Positions 49,909 to 59,463 of a stretch of 64,000 nucleotides of DNA are shown here, one piece after another. Both the position numbers and the translations under genes were made by a program. Position 1 is the stretch's first letter. Each line of letters begins with the position of its first letter. The notes beneath the pieces are model-generated. The model was given only the letters and a program-made list of their open reading frames with translations. It made no database searches and was not told where the DNA came from. Source of the stretch: Pedobacter sp. AJM (GTDB taxonomy: Bacteria > Bacteroidota > Bacteroidia > Sphingobacteriales > Sphingobacteriaceae); NCBI RefSeq assembly GCF_002197755.1, contig NZ_NHOT01000006.1, positions 124,001 to 188,000 of the forward strand. The letters run 5' to 3'.

Positions 49909-50954
49909 TCGATTAAAATTCTTTGTGCTGAAAACCCCGGACCAAAACTCAGCATTAAGCCTTTTTCTCCTTTGGCAGGTTTTGAATCCAGAAAACGTTC
50001 TAAAACATATAATACAGTTGCGCTGCTCATGTTCCCGTAGAGGCGCAAAACTTCTTTGGTGTCATTAATATTCTTTCCGAGTGCACCAAATAACGCCTCT
50101 ACCATCTGTACAATTTTTTTTCCTCCCGGATGGAAGATTAAATAGTCAATGTCATCAATTTTCAGGTTTTGCTTAGCCAGAAAAGGATGGATAATATCCG
50201 GGAAATGTGCTTCTATCGCATTCGGAACTTCAATATCTAAAACCATTTTTAAACCAGTATTGGTGAGGTCAAAACCCATCATGTGTTCCGCATCGTAAAA
50301 GTGGTACATTTCTTCGGCGATAATTTCAGGCCCTTCATCTTCTTCATGTGAAGATAATAACACACAAGCTGCACCATCACCAAAAATAGCTGCACTTACA
50401 ATGTTGGTCATGGAGAAATCGTTTAACTGAAAAGTTGCCGTTGGTGATTCCACAGCAACAACTGCTGCTCTTTTGCCTGGGTTTGCCTTTAAAAAGTTTT
50501 TGGCATAAATCATTCCTGAAACACCGGCAGCACAACCCATTTCGGTTACCGGAAGGCGAACAACATCCTGACGGAGTTTTAATTCGTTGATTAAAAAAGC
50601 ATCCAAAGATGGGATCATAATCCCGGTGCAACTCACCGTAATCAGAAAGTCCAGGTCTCCGGGTTTCCAATTGGCTTTTTCCAAAGCATCAGTGAGGCAT
50701 TGCGTACCCAGTTTAATCCCCTCTCTAATATAGATTTTGTTTCTTTCTTCAAATGAAGCATCACTAAAAACCTCTTCCGGCGACATGAACGAATAGCGTT
50801 TATCAACCGCTGCATTTTCGAAAATCTTCTTCACTTTCCGGATAAACCTTTCGTCCTGCCCGGTTAGCCAGGCATCCAGAAACGGTACAATCTCTTCAGT
50901 GGCACGGTTAAAAGGTGGTAAGGCTTTGCTAACGGCTTTAATTTTTACGCTCAT
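49902..50954 (-). CDS. Type III polyketide synthase
   Basis: A 350-residue chalcone/stilbene-synthase-like enzyme. The Cys-His-Asn triad is visible: Cys141 in VTEMGCAAGVSGM, His in LIFHPGGKKI and Asn in YGNMSSATVLYVLE. The ATG at 50954 forms an ATGA overlap with the methyltransferase stop and is preferred to the longer frame from 50996. It condenses an acyl starter with malonyl-CoA to form alkylresorcinols or alkylpyrones. The dedicated KS/FabZ/ACP set suggests an ACP-bound fatty starter. Confidence 0.9.
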   Translation of the reverse strand: MSVKIKAVSKALPPFNRATEEIVPFLDAWLTGQDERFIRKVKKIFENAAVDKRYSFMSPEEVFSDASFEERNKIYIREGIKLGTQCLTDALEKANWKPGDLDFLITVSCTGIMIPSLDAFLINELKLRQDVVRLPVTEMGCAAGVSGMIYAKNFLKANPGKRAAVVAVESPTATFQLNDFSMTNIVSAAIFGDGAACVLLSSHEEDEGPEIIAEEMYHFYDAEHMMGFDLTNTGLKMVLDIEVPNAIEAHFPDIIHPFLAKQNLKIDDIDYLIFHPGGKKIVQMVEALFGALGKNINDTKEVLRLYGNMSSATVLYVLERFLDSKPAKGEKGLMLSFGPGFSAQRILIEW

Positions 50955-51664
50955 ATTGATTTTATAATCCACTGGTAACGGAAAGCCCATCTCCACCGGA
51001 TGCTGAAATTTTTAAATTTTAATGTGGATGAATATCGCTGCAGATCAGTTTTTTTAAACCCTCTTAAAATAGAAACCAGTCCATCTTTTCTTGACATGTC
51101 ATTCAGCCTGAATACAAAACATATCGCATCAAATAAATAATAGGCCAGTTTGCTGCGGTGTAAATCATTAATTACAACGCCAAGTTTAGCCTGCTGCTGA
51201 AATGCATGCATTAAGGCTAAAATTTCGTTATCCTTAAAATGGTGCAAGGTTAATGTACATAAAATGATATCGACATCTTTAGTTTTAAACGCATCGCTAA
51301 AAATATCAACACAGTCATAACTGATATTTTCATAAGCTACAGACAAGCCCTCAGCATGTTTGATGGTGAAAGCATTTGCATCAACACCCGTCAGCTTAAA
51401 GTTTATATTGTTTTTCTGTCCGTAGTCTGCCAATGTTCTCAGCATATCGCCGTTTCCGCAACCTACGTCCAGAATGGATATTTCTTTCTGAGTGTGCAGG
51501 TGAGTAATTAAAGTTTTAACACCATGCAGGGTTACATTGTTTCCGCCCAGCAGTTTATTTATGCTGGCAATTTTGTCAAGTGCATCCCTCAATATCTCCC
51601 CCTCAAGTGCAAAATCATCCATCAGTTCGGGTTCATTGCTTCTGGTTCTGGTGTTTACCGGCAT
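50951..51664 (-). CDS. SAM-dependent methyltransferase
   Basis: A 237-residue class I methyltransferase. Motif I is ILDVGCGNGDMLRTLADYG (about 75-93) and IILCTLTLHHFKDNE is the post-motif strand. It lies between the PKS and FAD oxidoreductase genes and overlaps the PKS by 4 bases; its start follows the oxidoreductase stop at once. It probably methylates the PKS product (ring O- or C-methylation). Similar pairs make methoxy-quinones in other bacteria. Confidence 0.85.
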   Translation of the reverse strand: MPVNTRTRSNEPELMDDFALEGEILRDALDKIASINKLLGGNNVTLHGVKTLITHLHTQKEISILDVGCGNGDMLRTLADYGQKNNINFKLTGVDANAFTIKHAEGLSVAYENISYDCVDIFSDAFKTKDVDIILCTLTLHHFKDNEILALMHAFQQQAKLGVVINDLHRSKLAYYLFDAICFVFRLNDMSRKDGLVSILRGFKKTDLQRYSSTLKFKNFSIRWRWAFRYQWIIKSI

Positions 51665-52789
51665 TTAATTTATTGTTATGGGTTTTCCGTGTGTACGTTT
51701 GATGATTTCAGGCAAAAGTGCCGGGAATTTAGCCAAACCATTGATTAAAAATTCAGACAGGCCTTCCTTTCTTAGTAACCCTGAAAGGAGCTTCCCGGTT
51801 TTTAATCTCGAATTAAAATGAAGTTTCCATTCGGCTGTATAGGCATTTTCCAGATTTTTTCGTGTGGTCACTTCTCCATTTAAAAACTTTAAAATTAGTG
51901 TACAGGCGATTTGGGCCGCGTGGATGGCCATGCCCATTCCGTTGCCGCAGAGCGGATGAATCAATCCGGCAGTATCGCCAACCATTAAAATATGGTTTCT
52001 GACGCATTCTTTTTGTTCAAAGGAAATCTGACTGATACTCATTGGCACATCAAAATGCAGGGTGCTGTTTTCCATGATCATTTTCAGATGTGGATTTTGA
52101 AACAATACATTTTCCTGATGTTCTTTGATATTCTTATACTTTTTAAAGGAAGCGTAGTTAACCAGGTAACAGATATTAATGAAGTGATGCTCTACCTTTG
52201 ATACCCCGCAATAGCCACCCTTAAAATGGTGCAGCGCAACTAGATCGTTTGGGAAATCACCTGTATAATGTGCTTTTATAGCCAGCCAATCAGATTTTTC
52301 TTTTATAAAAGGACGTTCCAGTTTAAGATCCAGGTTTGATCTTTTGCCATAGGCGCCAATTACAATGCGGCTTTTGTAGCGATTATCTTTGCTTACAACG
52401 GTGAAGATTTCATCCTCGTAAACTACTTCTACAACGGTGTCGTGGATAAGGATCGCACCTGATTGTTTTGCCCTTTCCTGTAAGAAATGATCAAATGAAA
52501 AACGGCTCAACCCAAAGCCACCTAAAGGTAAATCAGCTTGTACCAGGGCACTTTTTGGTGTGCTCATTTCAAATTTAGTAATGTTTGCTGGATTTAAAAT
52601 GGCCGGATTTGCGCCTAAGGTGGTAAGATATGGCAATACCTCATTCGAAACATATTCACCGCAAACTTTATGATGCGGATAGTTATTTTTTTCGATCACA
52701 ATTACCCTCTTGCCTGCCTGCGATAAATGAATGGCACTCACCAACCCGGCAAGGCCTCCTCCAATAATCATCACATCGGCATCAAACAT
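51665..52789 (-). CDS. FAD-dependent oxidoreductase (geranylgeranyl reductase/hydroxylase-like)
   Basis: A 374-residue flavoprotein. The ATG at 52789 starts MFDADVMIIGGGLAGLVSAI with the Rossmann GGGLAG at 9-14; the frame upstream is open to 52840 but adds no domain. HILMVGDTAGLIHPLCGNGM is the second FAD motif. In type III PKS clusters such enzymes hydroxylate or oxidise the resorcinol ring to a quinone. It is third from the operon start. Confidence 0.85.
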   Translation of the reverse strand: MFDADVMIIGGGLAGLVSAIHLSQAGKRVIVIEKNNYPHHKVCGEYVSNEVLPYLTTLGANPAILNPANITKFEMSTPKSALVQADLPLGGFGLSRFSFDHFLQERAKQSGAILIHDTVVEVVYEDEIFTVVSKDNRYKSRIVIGAYGKRSNLDLKLERPFIKEKSDWLAIKAHYTGDFPNDLVALHHFKGGYCGVSKVEHHFINICYLVNYASFKKYKNIKEHQENVLFQNPHLKMIMENSTLHFDVPMSISQISFEQKECVRNHILMVGDTAGLIHPLCGNGMGMAIHAAQIACTLILKFLNGEVTTRKNLENAYTAEWKLHFNSRLKTGKLLSGLLRKEGLSEFLINGLAKFPALLPEIIKRTHGKPITIN

Positions 52790-52867
52790 ATTCCGCAATT
52801 TAAGGTAATTAAATGAAGAATGTTTGAAGTCATCAATCAAATGCTAAACGAAAGCGATCGATCAAAC

Positions 52868-54007
52868 TTATCTGTCGCTTCTTTCCTCCATATTTAAGTC
52901 AGTATCAAACGGACTTTTGGTAAAAGGATAAATGGATTGCTTGACAAATCCTTTTGGGTATGATGCCTCATGTACGCCTGTACCCGCAGGCCACTCATTT
53001 TTCGGCAAATAATAGGTTCCGAACATCATATCGATAAAGGGGAAAATAGATGCGAAATTATGTCCGTAATATTTAGGATCTTCACAATGGTGCCAATGGT
53101 GGTATTGCGGCGTAGTAAAAATATATTTAATCGGCCCGAAATTAATTCTGGTATTCGCATGGATCAATACAGCATGGATGGCGATAAAAATGATGTACAC
53201 ATTAAACACTGTTGAGGAAAAACCAAGGACGTACAAAGGAATGAACGTCATGGCCCGGGTAAAAAAGATATCAATAAAGTGGGTTCGGCTACCGGCCAGC
53301 CAATCCATATGCTGTGTAGAGTGGTGGATGGAATGGAAACGCCACAGCGCCACACGGGTATGGAAAAAGCGATGCGCCCAGTATTGAAATAAATCTGTAG
53401 TAAAAAAGGCAAGAAATAAGGCCACGATGAAAGGTAGGCCTTGTACCCAGGTATGTAATTTATCTAATCCCATCCAGCCGAAAAATAACACAGCAGGCTT
53501 TTGGGTAATGATTCCGAAAAACTGGATAAACAAATGGCTGATGACAAAATAGGTTAAATCGGTACGCCATTCTTCATGAAATTTGGTTTGTTCATTGTTC
53601 TTTGGAAAGAATAGCTCAAGCGGAACAAAAATAGCAACCATCAGCAGTAAATCCAGAATCATCCAGTCAAGGCCAAAATGCCAGCCTGATTTGGCTACAT
53701 CCCTACCTTCTACACTCAAGGCACCCAGGATAACCGCCAGCGCCGCCAGTGCGAAACCCGGCCAGCCCCATTTAAGTTTCTTGCTTAAAATAATACTTAA
53801 AGCAGCGAAAAAGAATGAAGCAATTACGCCCCCGAGCATTAAGACTTCCATACTGTCTTTAGTGTAAATCTCTCTAAATTCTGGAGTAGTCAGCTTCTCG
53901 GGGTAATGAAAACACAATATCCCAAGCAGAACTAAAACGGCAAGGAATATAGAAATATAGCCACTGATCTGGCCCTGGCCAACTACTAAACGTTTATTTG
54001 GAGACAT
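52868..54007 (-). CDS. Sterol desaturase-family membrane protein
   Basis: A 379-residue fatty acid hydroxylase-superfamily protein with several membrane helices. Histidine clusters: WAHRFFHTR, WRFHSIHHSTQHMDW and YHHWHHCEDP, which bind a di-iron site for hydroxylation or desaturation of lipid. The ATG at 54007 (MSPNKRLVVG) is preferred; the frame extends to 54052. Same strand as the PKS cluster and 78 bases before it, so it may act on the same lipid, but it could be independent. Confidence 0.85.
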   Translation of the reverse strand: MSPNKRLVVGQGQISGYISIFLAVLVLLGILCFHYPEKLTTPEFREIYTKDSMEVLMLGGVIASFFFAALSIILSKKLKWGWPGFALAALAVILGALSVEGRDVAKSGWHFGLDWMILDLLLMVAIFVPLELFFPKNNEQTKFHEEWRTDLTYFVISHLFIQFFGIITQKPAVLFFGWMGLDKLHTWVQGLPFIVALFLAFFTTDLFQYWAHRFFHTRVALWRFHSIHHSTQHMDWLAGSRTHFIDIFFTRAMTFIPLYVLGFSSTVFNVYIIFIAIHAVLIHANTRINFGPIKYIFTTPQYHHWHHCEDPKYYGHNFASIFPFIDMMFGTYYLPKNEWPAGTGVHEASYPKGFVKQSIYPFTKSPFDTDLNMEERSDR

Positions 54008-54337
54008 GATGCTGCATTTGATGATAACAATGATAATAAAAATACGGGCCAATTACGTAAAGTTTTGCATCAGATTATTTTTTAACCTCATCAGATTTCT
54101 CTGTCCAGTAAAATATTCATGATGTTGAGACATCGTTTTATAAAATGTTTCTTGCGCGGTATGTTGCAGATAAATTTTTCTATAAACAGACTTTCATGCT
54201 GTCTCTGAATAAATCAGTTTCAGCAAATCAGCTAAACATTTGGAAAAACATTTTTTGTTGGATTGGGGTTGCTTTAATAGGCATCGCCATAACGCGGTAC
54301 TTTTCTTTTTTAAATAATCAGTAATTTTGAACACATC
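54008..54337. other. Divergent intergenic region
   Basis: Between the sterol desaturase-like gene and lpxK. TAATTTTG (54322-54329) matches a -7 element but lies only 9 bases before the lpxK ATG and lacks a -33 partner. Nothing else is seen. Confidence 0.35.
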
Positions 54338-55402
54338 ATGATGCTACTTAATTATTTGCGCCTTTTACTTTTGCCTTTTTCTTTTATTTATGGGATTGCC
54401 ATTACGCTTCGTAAAAAACTGTATGATTGGGGTATTATAAGTTCAGTTAAATTTGATTTGCCTGTAATCTGCGTGGGTAACCTGGCCGTTGGTGGTTCAG
54501 GGAAAACACCAACCACAGAATATTTGGTGCGCTTGCTGGCAGGTTATAAAATCGCCATACTCAGCAGGGGATATGGAAGGGAAACGAAAGGATTTATATT
54601 GGCTGATGACCGGGCAACTGCAAAAAGCATCGGCGATGAACCTTTACAGTATTATCAGAAGTTTGAGGGCATCACCGTGGCCGTTTGTGAGGACCGGATT
54701 AAGGGCATCGAAAAATTAAAAGATGGTCATGACCTCATTATCCTGGATGATGCATTTCAGCATCGCCCCGTTAAGGCAGGATTGAATATATTGCTTTTTG
54801 AATTCCGCAAGCTGGGAACCCTACAGTTTTTACTTCCCGCCGGAAACTTAAGAGATGTTTTTTCTTCACGGAAAAGGGCCGAGGTTTTACTGGTCACCAA
54901 ATCTCCGGTGCCTTTGTTACATGTTGCCCAACAGGCTTCCATAAATGAACTGCAACCCAATAATACCCAGAAAGTACTGCATAGTTACCTGAAATATGGT
55001 GATCTGAAACAGCTGTATACAGAAGAGCAACGTTCGCTGGAAACAATCAGGGATTTTGAAATATATTTATTAACCGGTATTGCCAATCCGGATCCTTTAA
55101 TTGAGGAACTGGAGAAATATACGAAAACCATTAAGCACGAAAAATTTCCTGATCATTATGCCTTTAAAACGGATGATATCAAAAAGTTTAAATCAGCTTA
55201 TGAATCGGGTAATAGAAAAGAAAAAATCATCATCACAACAGAAAAGGATAGCAAACGTTTAAAAGCTGCGGGATTTAAAGATTTACTGGTAAATTTACCG
55301 GTATATTTTTTACCCATCGAGGTTGAATTATTTGAGGAAGATAAGATTACCTTTGATGAACTTATTTTAAACTATGTTAAGAGCAATAGAAGAAACCGTT
55401 GA
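54338..55402 (+). CDS. lpxK: Tetraacyldisaccharide 4'-kinase
   Basis: A 354-residue membrane-bound kinase of lipid A synthesis. N-terminal helix LRLLLLPFSFIYGIAITLRK, then Walker A VGNLAVGGSGKTPTTEYLVR, and LAGYKIAILSRGYGRETKGF. The Walker B-like LIILDDAFQHRPVK follows. It phosphorylates the 4' position of tetraacyldisaccharide-1-phosphate. Its end overlaps the purine nucleoside phosphorylase start by 29 bases, so the two are translated together. Confidence 0.95.
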   Translation: MMLLNYLRLLLLPFSFIYGIAITLRKKLYDWGIISSVKFDLPVICVGNLAVGGSGKTPTTEYLVRLLAGYKIAILSRGYGRETKGFILADDRATAKSIGDEPLQYYQKFEGITVAVCEDRIKGIEKLKDGHDLIILDDAFQHRPVKAGLNILLFEFRKLGTLQFLLPAGNLRDVFSSRKRAEVLLVTKSPVPLLHVAQQASINELQPNNTQKVLHSYLKYGDLKQLYTEEQRSLETIRDFEIYLLTGIANPDPLIEELEKYTKTIKHEKFPDHYAFKTDDIKKFKSAYESGNRKEKIIITTEKDSKRLKAAGFKDLLVNLPVYFLPIEVELFEEDKITFDELILNYVKSNRRNR

Positions 55403-56189
55403 ATACATCAAACGTAAAACCGAGAACTTTAAGCCCGAAATTGGTATTATTTTAGGCACTGGCTTAGGTGGCCTGGTGAAGGAAATACAAATCGAACATC
55501 AGCTGATGTACTCGAATATTCCGAATTTCCCTATTTCTACTTTAGAATTTCATAGCGGTAAGTTAATTTTTGGAACCTTAAACGGTAAGAAAATAGTCGC
55601 CATGCAAGGGCGTCTGCATTATTATGAAGGCTATAGCATGCAGCAAATTACTTTCCCGGTTCGGGTAATGAAAGGATTGGGTATTGAAAACTTAATTGTT
55701 TCTAATGCCGCAGGCTCACTGAATCCCGAGTTTAAAAAAGGCGATTTAATGATTATTGAAGATCACATCAACCTTCAGCCGGATAACCCTTTACGGGGCT
55801 TAATTGAAAGTTCATTGGGTCCGCGTTTTCCGGATATGAGTGAACCTTACAAACGTGATGTCATTGCAAAAGCCTTAAAGATTGCTGAAGAAGTAGATAT
55901 AAAATGCCATAAAGGCGTTTATGTAGCCGTTTCAGGTCCGAATTTGGAAACCAAGGCAGAATATAAATACCTTCGTTTAATAGGAGGAGATGCTGTAGGC
56001 ATGAGCACTGTACCCGAAGTAATTGTTGCCAACCACGCAGGCTTGCCGGTGTTTGCCATTTCTGTGCTGACAGATGAAGGTTTCCCGGAAGATTTACAAC
56101 CCTTTAACCTGGATGAGATTTTAGCTGCTGCTGCAAAGGCAGAGCCTAAAATGACCGAAATTTTAACCCGCCTAATTGCTGAACTGTAA
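55374..56189 (+). CDS. punA: Purine nucleoside phosphorylase
   Basis: A 271-residue trimeric-type PNP. Motifs: GIILGTGLGGLVKEI, FHSGKLIFGTLNGKKIVAMQ, GRLHYYEGYSMQQITFPVR, NAAGSLNPEFKKGDLMIIED and the VGMSTVPEVIVANHAGL nucleoside-binding stretch. It splits purine nucleosides into base and ribose-1-phosphate. The 29-base overlap with lpxK fits the family N-terminus (MLRAIEETVEYIK), so the start is not in doubt. Confidence 0.94.
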   Translation: MLRAIEETVEYIKRKTENFKPEIGIILGTGLGGLVKEIQIEHQLMYSNIPNFPISTLEFHSGKLIFGTLNGKKIVAMQGRLHYYEGYSMQQITFPVRVMKGLGIENLIVSNAAGSLNPEFKKGDLMIIEDHINLQPDNPLRGLIESSLGPRFPDMSEPYKRDVIAKALKIAEEVDIKCHKGVYVAVSGPNLETKAEYKYLRLIGGDAVGMSTVPEVIVANHAGLPVFAISVLTDEGFPEDLQPFNLDEILAAAAKAEPKMTEILTRLIAEL

Positions 56190-56190
56190 G

Positions 56191-58188
56191 ATGGGTAAAC
56201 TGGCTCAAATTTTTCTTTTCATCTTACTGCTTACCGGCATTAACAAAACTTTTGCACAGGATTTAAAAACAAGCATTAATAATAAAACGGAAGCAGATTC
56301 CATCAGGAAAAAACTGGATAGTAAAGACTCGATTATCTATACGGCTAAATTTATCCGTTATACCAAACTCGGCTTAAGTAAAGACAGTATCGTATTGCTG
56401 CCGCTTGATACTTCTACTACAAATATCCAGAATTATAGCCCGCTTTTACAGCCGGAACACCCAACCATCAATAATGGAAACATGGGGCTTTCTGCCAGGC
56501 CTTTGCTTTATGAGCCAAGCAAAAGAATTGGCTTTGACGTAGGTTTTCATTCTTTAGATTATTACGCTTTAACTCCGGATGATATTGTGTATTATCAGGC
56601 CAGGGCACCATATTCGAGTTTATACCTGATCAGTGCCGGACAAAAAGAGCAGCTGTTTAAAATGATCCACAGTCAGAACATTAAAAAAAACTGGAATGTT
56701 GGTGTTAATTTTAACCGTGGCGATTCACGTGGTTTTTACCGTAGGGAGCGGGGTGATAATTTAAATGTTGCCGTATTTTCATGGTACCAGTCTCCCAGTA
56801 AGCGATATAATATGTGGGCATCCGTTATTTTTAATACCATGCGGGCATATGAAAATGGTTCGAACACCAACCCCAACATATTTGAGCCAGGTTATCAGAA
56901 AATTGAAAGGACTGCAGAAGCCGTTAACTTAAATACAGCCAGGAATTTATACCGCAAAAATACTTTGTTTTTAAGGCAAACCTATTACGTGGGCCGGATT
57001 GATACTTCAGCAAATGTTAATAATGCCGTTTTACCAACCAATAAAGTAACCTATACCGTAGAATATAATAGCGACAATTACAGTTTTTTTAAGAATGAGC
57101 TGGATGTAAATAATGTAATGCCACCTGGATTGGCAGATGCTAGTTTTACCAATGATTCAACTAAGGTAAAACACCTTAAAAATGAATTTATTTACAGTTT
57201 CTTCTTACGTCCAAAAAAATCAACAGTAATTAAAAATGAGCTAAAAATTGATGCCGGGATTCGTCATGATTATTACCAGCACAGGTTTTTAGGTTTTAAA
57301 CCCAATGGACTTACCTACGAAGAAAGCAAGTTTTCTTATCAGAACATTACTGTTTTAGGGTCTGCTGGTTATCGCTTCTCTAATAACATTGATTTTAACC
57401 TGGATTTACAGCAGATTCTACAGGGCGAAAATGCCGGTGATTATTTATATGAAGCCAAAACTAAAATCCTTTTGAGTAAATCGGTAGGGAGGATAGAATT
57501 GGGTGCTTATGCTCAGAACCAGTCTCCCTCACAACTTTTTAACTATTATCATGGTAACCATTACCGCTGGGATAATACAGGCTTTAAGAATACCAAAATC
57601 GCTAACCTTTCATTCAAGTTTATCAATGACAAATATGATTTTACAGCAGGAGCGAAGTATTTTTTAACCAGCAATTATTTATATTTTGGTATGGATGACA
57701 GTAACGGTACCAATGCCATCGCGCCAAAGCAGGTAGATGGAGATATCAGCCTGATCAGGTTTGATGTTTCCAAAAAGTGGCGGTTTGGCAAATTTGTTTT
57801 AGAAAATTATCTGGCTTACCAAAAAACAGACCGGAATGAAATCTTAAGAACCCCTGAATTTTATACCTATAACAGTTTTTACCTGAACAATACCTTTTTT
57901 AAGGTACTTAAGGCAAATATTGGTTTTGATGTGCGCTACAATTCTGAATATGCCAATTATTCATATTCGCCAGCCACTGCGCAGTTTTATGTGGGCAGCA
58001 GTACGGTTTACCAATCTACGCCCATTGTTGATGTTTTCCTGAAAGCCAATTTAAAAAGGGCCAACCTGTTTATTAAATACGACTTTATTAACCAGGGTTT
58101 GTTTGTGCCGGGTTACTATACTGTTAACCGCTATCCTATGCAGGATGCTTTATTGAAGTTTGGTGTAAGCTGGAATTTTTACGACTAG
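56191..58188 (+). CDS. Putative outer-membrane beta-barrel (porin-like)
   Basis: A 665-residue protein with a signal peptide (MGKLAQIFLFILLLTGINKT, cut after FAQ). The body is rich in alternating aromatic/polar strands (many Asn/Tyr, for example YNSDNYSFFKNELDVNN) and ends GVSWNFYD with the C-terminal aromatic pattern of outer-membrane barrels. It resembles the Bacteroidota putative porin family. The start at 56191 lies 1 base after the punA stop. Substrate unknown. Confidence 0.8.
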   Translation: MGKLAQIFLFILLLTGINKTFAQDLKTSINNKTEADSIRKKLDSKDSIIYTAKFIRYTKLGLSKDSIVLLPLDTSTTNIQNYSPLLQPEHPTINNGNMGLSARPLLYEPSKRIGFDVGFHSLDYYALTPDDIVYYQARAPYSSLYLISAGQKEQLFKMIHSQNIKKNWNVGVNFNRGDSRGFYRRERGDNLNVAVFSWYQSPSKRYNMWASVIFNTMRAYENGSNTNPNIFEPGYQKIERTAEAVNLNTARNLYRKNTLFLRQTYYVGRIDTSANVNNAVLPTNKVTYTVEYNSDNYSFFKNELDVNNVMPPGLADASFTNDSTKVKHLKNEFIYSFFLRPKKSTVIKNELKIDAGIRHDYYQHRFLGFKPNGLTYEESKFSYQNITVLGSAGYRFSNNIDFNLDLQQILQGENAGDYLYEAKTKILLSKSVGRIELGAYAQNQSPSQLFNYYHGNHYRWDNTGFKNTKIANLSFKFINDKYDFTAGAKYFLTSNYLYFGMDDSNGTNAIAPKQVDGDISLIRFDVSKKWRFGKFVLENYLAYQKTDRNEILRTPEFYTYNSFYLNNTFFKVLKANIGFDVRYNSEYANYSYSPATAQFYVGSSTVYQSTPIVDVFLKANLKRANLFIKYDFINQGLFVPGYYTVNRYPMQDALLKFGVSWNFYD

Positions 58189-58405
58189 CAAATTAATCGT
58201 GTTGACTGTAGTAGATCAGCAGCTTCTTCATGCTCCTTGATACAAGGCCATTAAATACTATTTCATTGAACAATCATGAAGTGAATATGATTTAGTAAAT
58301 AAGCTTTGTCAACTTTGATAAATATTATAGGAATTAGGTAGTCAATGCGAGTTATTCAGCCGTAATATATTATAGCGAATAATGGACTTTAAAATTTCTA
58401 AACAA

Positions 58406-58439
58406 AAAAGCCGTTTTGAAATGAATCAAAACGGCTTTT
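58406..58439 (-). terminator. Terminator of the 58456 barrel gene
   Basis: AAAAGCCGTTTTGA and TCAAAACGGCTTTT pair over 14 bp; the minus strand continues TTTGTTT. Confidence 0.9.
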
Positions 58440-58455
58440 GAAATTTTACGCTTTC

Positions 58456-59202
58456 TTAGAAAGAATAACCAACTGAGAAACCTAATACGCGGTTAGTCAA
58501 TTTGTTATCGTTATTCGCTCTTGAATCTTTAGGGATAAGGTTTGACAATCCTAAACCATAGTTTGCACCAACCAAGAATCCAGAATTGGTACGGTAAGCT
58601 AAACCAAAGTTTGCACCGAAATCTGTACTAGCAAAATTTTTGTTTGTTGCACTACCGAAAGATAAGTCGGTGTCATTCGCTACAGTTGACGATGAGCTTG
58701 TATTAGTCGTATTGTTTGTAACGGTTGTAGTTATATCTCCTTTATTTTTACCAGAAATGTTGAAGCCTACATAAGGACCAGCACTAATTTGTACTGCACC
58801 AGCTGTACCAGTAGGAATTCTAAAAACTGCGTTGATTGGAACTTCAATTGCCATTAAATTTCTTTTTCCCGTAGTGGTAACAGTTGTAGTCGTGTTATTT
58901 ACAGTTGCTGAATTAACTGATTCAAACTTATCACCCTTGTTTTGTAAGGAAACGCCTGGCTGAATAAAAAAGTTGTTTGCCACACCAAAATCTGCAAATG
59001 CGGTAACATTAAAACCAACATTATTTTTTACATTGTCATTGTATGCATTTGATAAAGCGTTATCTCCGCCCATGTGGAACTTTGATAAGTTAACACCTGC
59101 CTTAATTCCGAATCTAGCATCAGAGCCAGTCATGGTTGTTGTTTGCGCGAAAGCACCCGTTGCCAATAATACCACTGATGCACTTAATAGTAACTTTTTC
59201 AT
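58456..59202 (-). CDS. PorT-like outer-membrane beta-barrel protein
   Basis: A 248-residue protein with signal MKKLLLSASVVLLATGAFAQ. The mature part begins DARFGIKAGVNLSKFHMGG, the hallmark of the outer membrane beta-barrel (PorT-family) domain, and ends RVLGFSVGYSF with a C-terminal Phe. Thr/Asn-rich loops (TTVTTTGKRN; TTTVTNNTTNTSSSSTV) are exposed regions. Probably an 8-stranded barrel. Function unknown. Confidence 0.85.
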   Translation of the reverse strand: MKKLLLSASVVLLATGAFAQTTTMTGSDARFGIKAGVNLSKFHMGGDNALSNAYNDNVKNNVGFNVTAFADFGVANNFFIQPGVSLQNKGDKFESVNSATVNNTTTTVTTTGKRNLMAIEVPINAVFRIPTGTAGAVQISAGPYVGFNISGKNKGDITTTVTNNTTNTSSSSTVANDTDLSFGSATNKNFASTDFGANFGLAYRTNSGFLVGANYGLGLSNLIPKDSRANNDNKLTNRVLGFSVGYSF

Positions 59203-59463
59203 AATATCTTTCTTAGATAAAAAATCATGTTTAAAATAATCAAGGCCGAAACCTTTTGTTAATTACATGCCTCTTTCCAAAAGCTGTGCCAAAGTATGAT
59301 GCTTTGATGATTTCAGTGCTAAAGCATTGTTTGCCAGTGCTTTTTTACATTGATTTAAGATTGGAATATAAACTCAGGACGGACTCAATACACCTTTGTG
59401 AAGTGTATACAAATCAGGAATATGATTAAATCGGAGGTATTATTCTTTCTTTTTAGATGCTGA

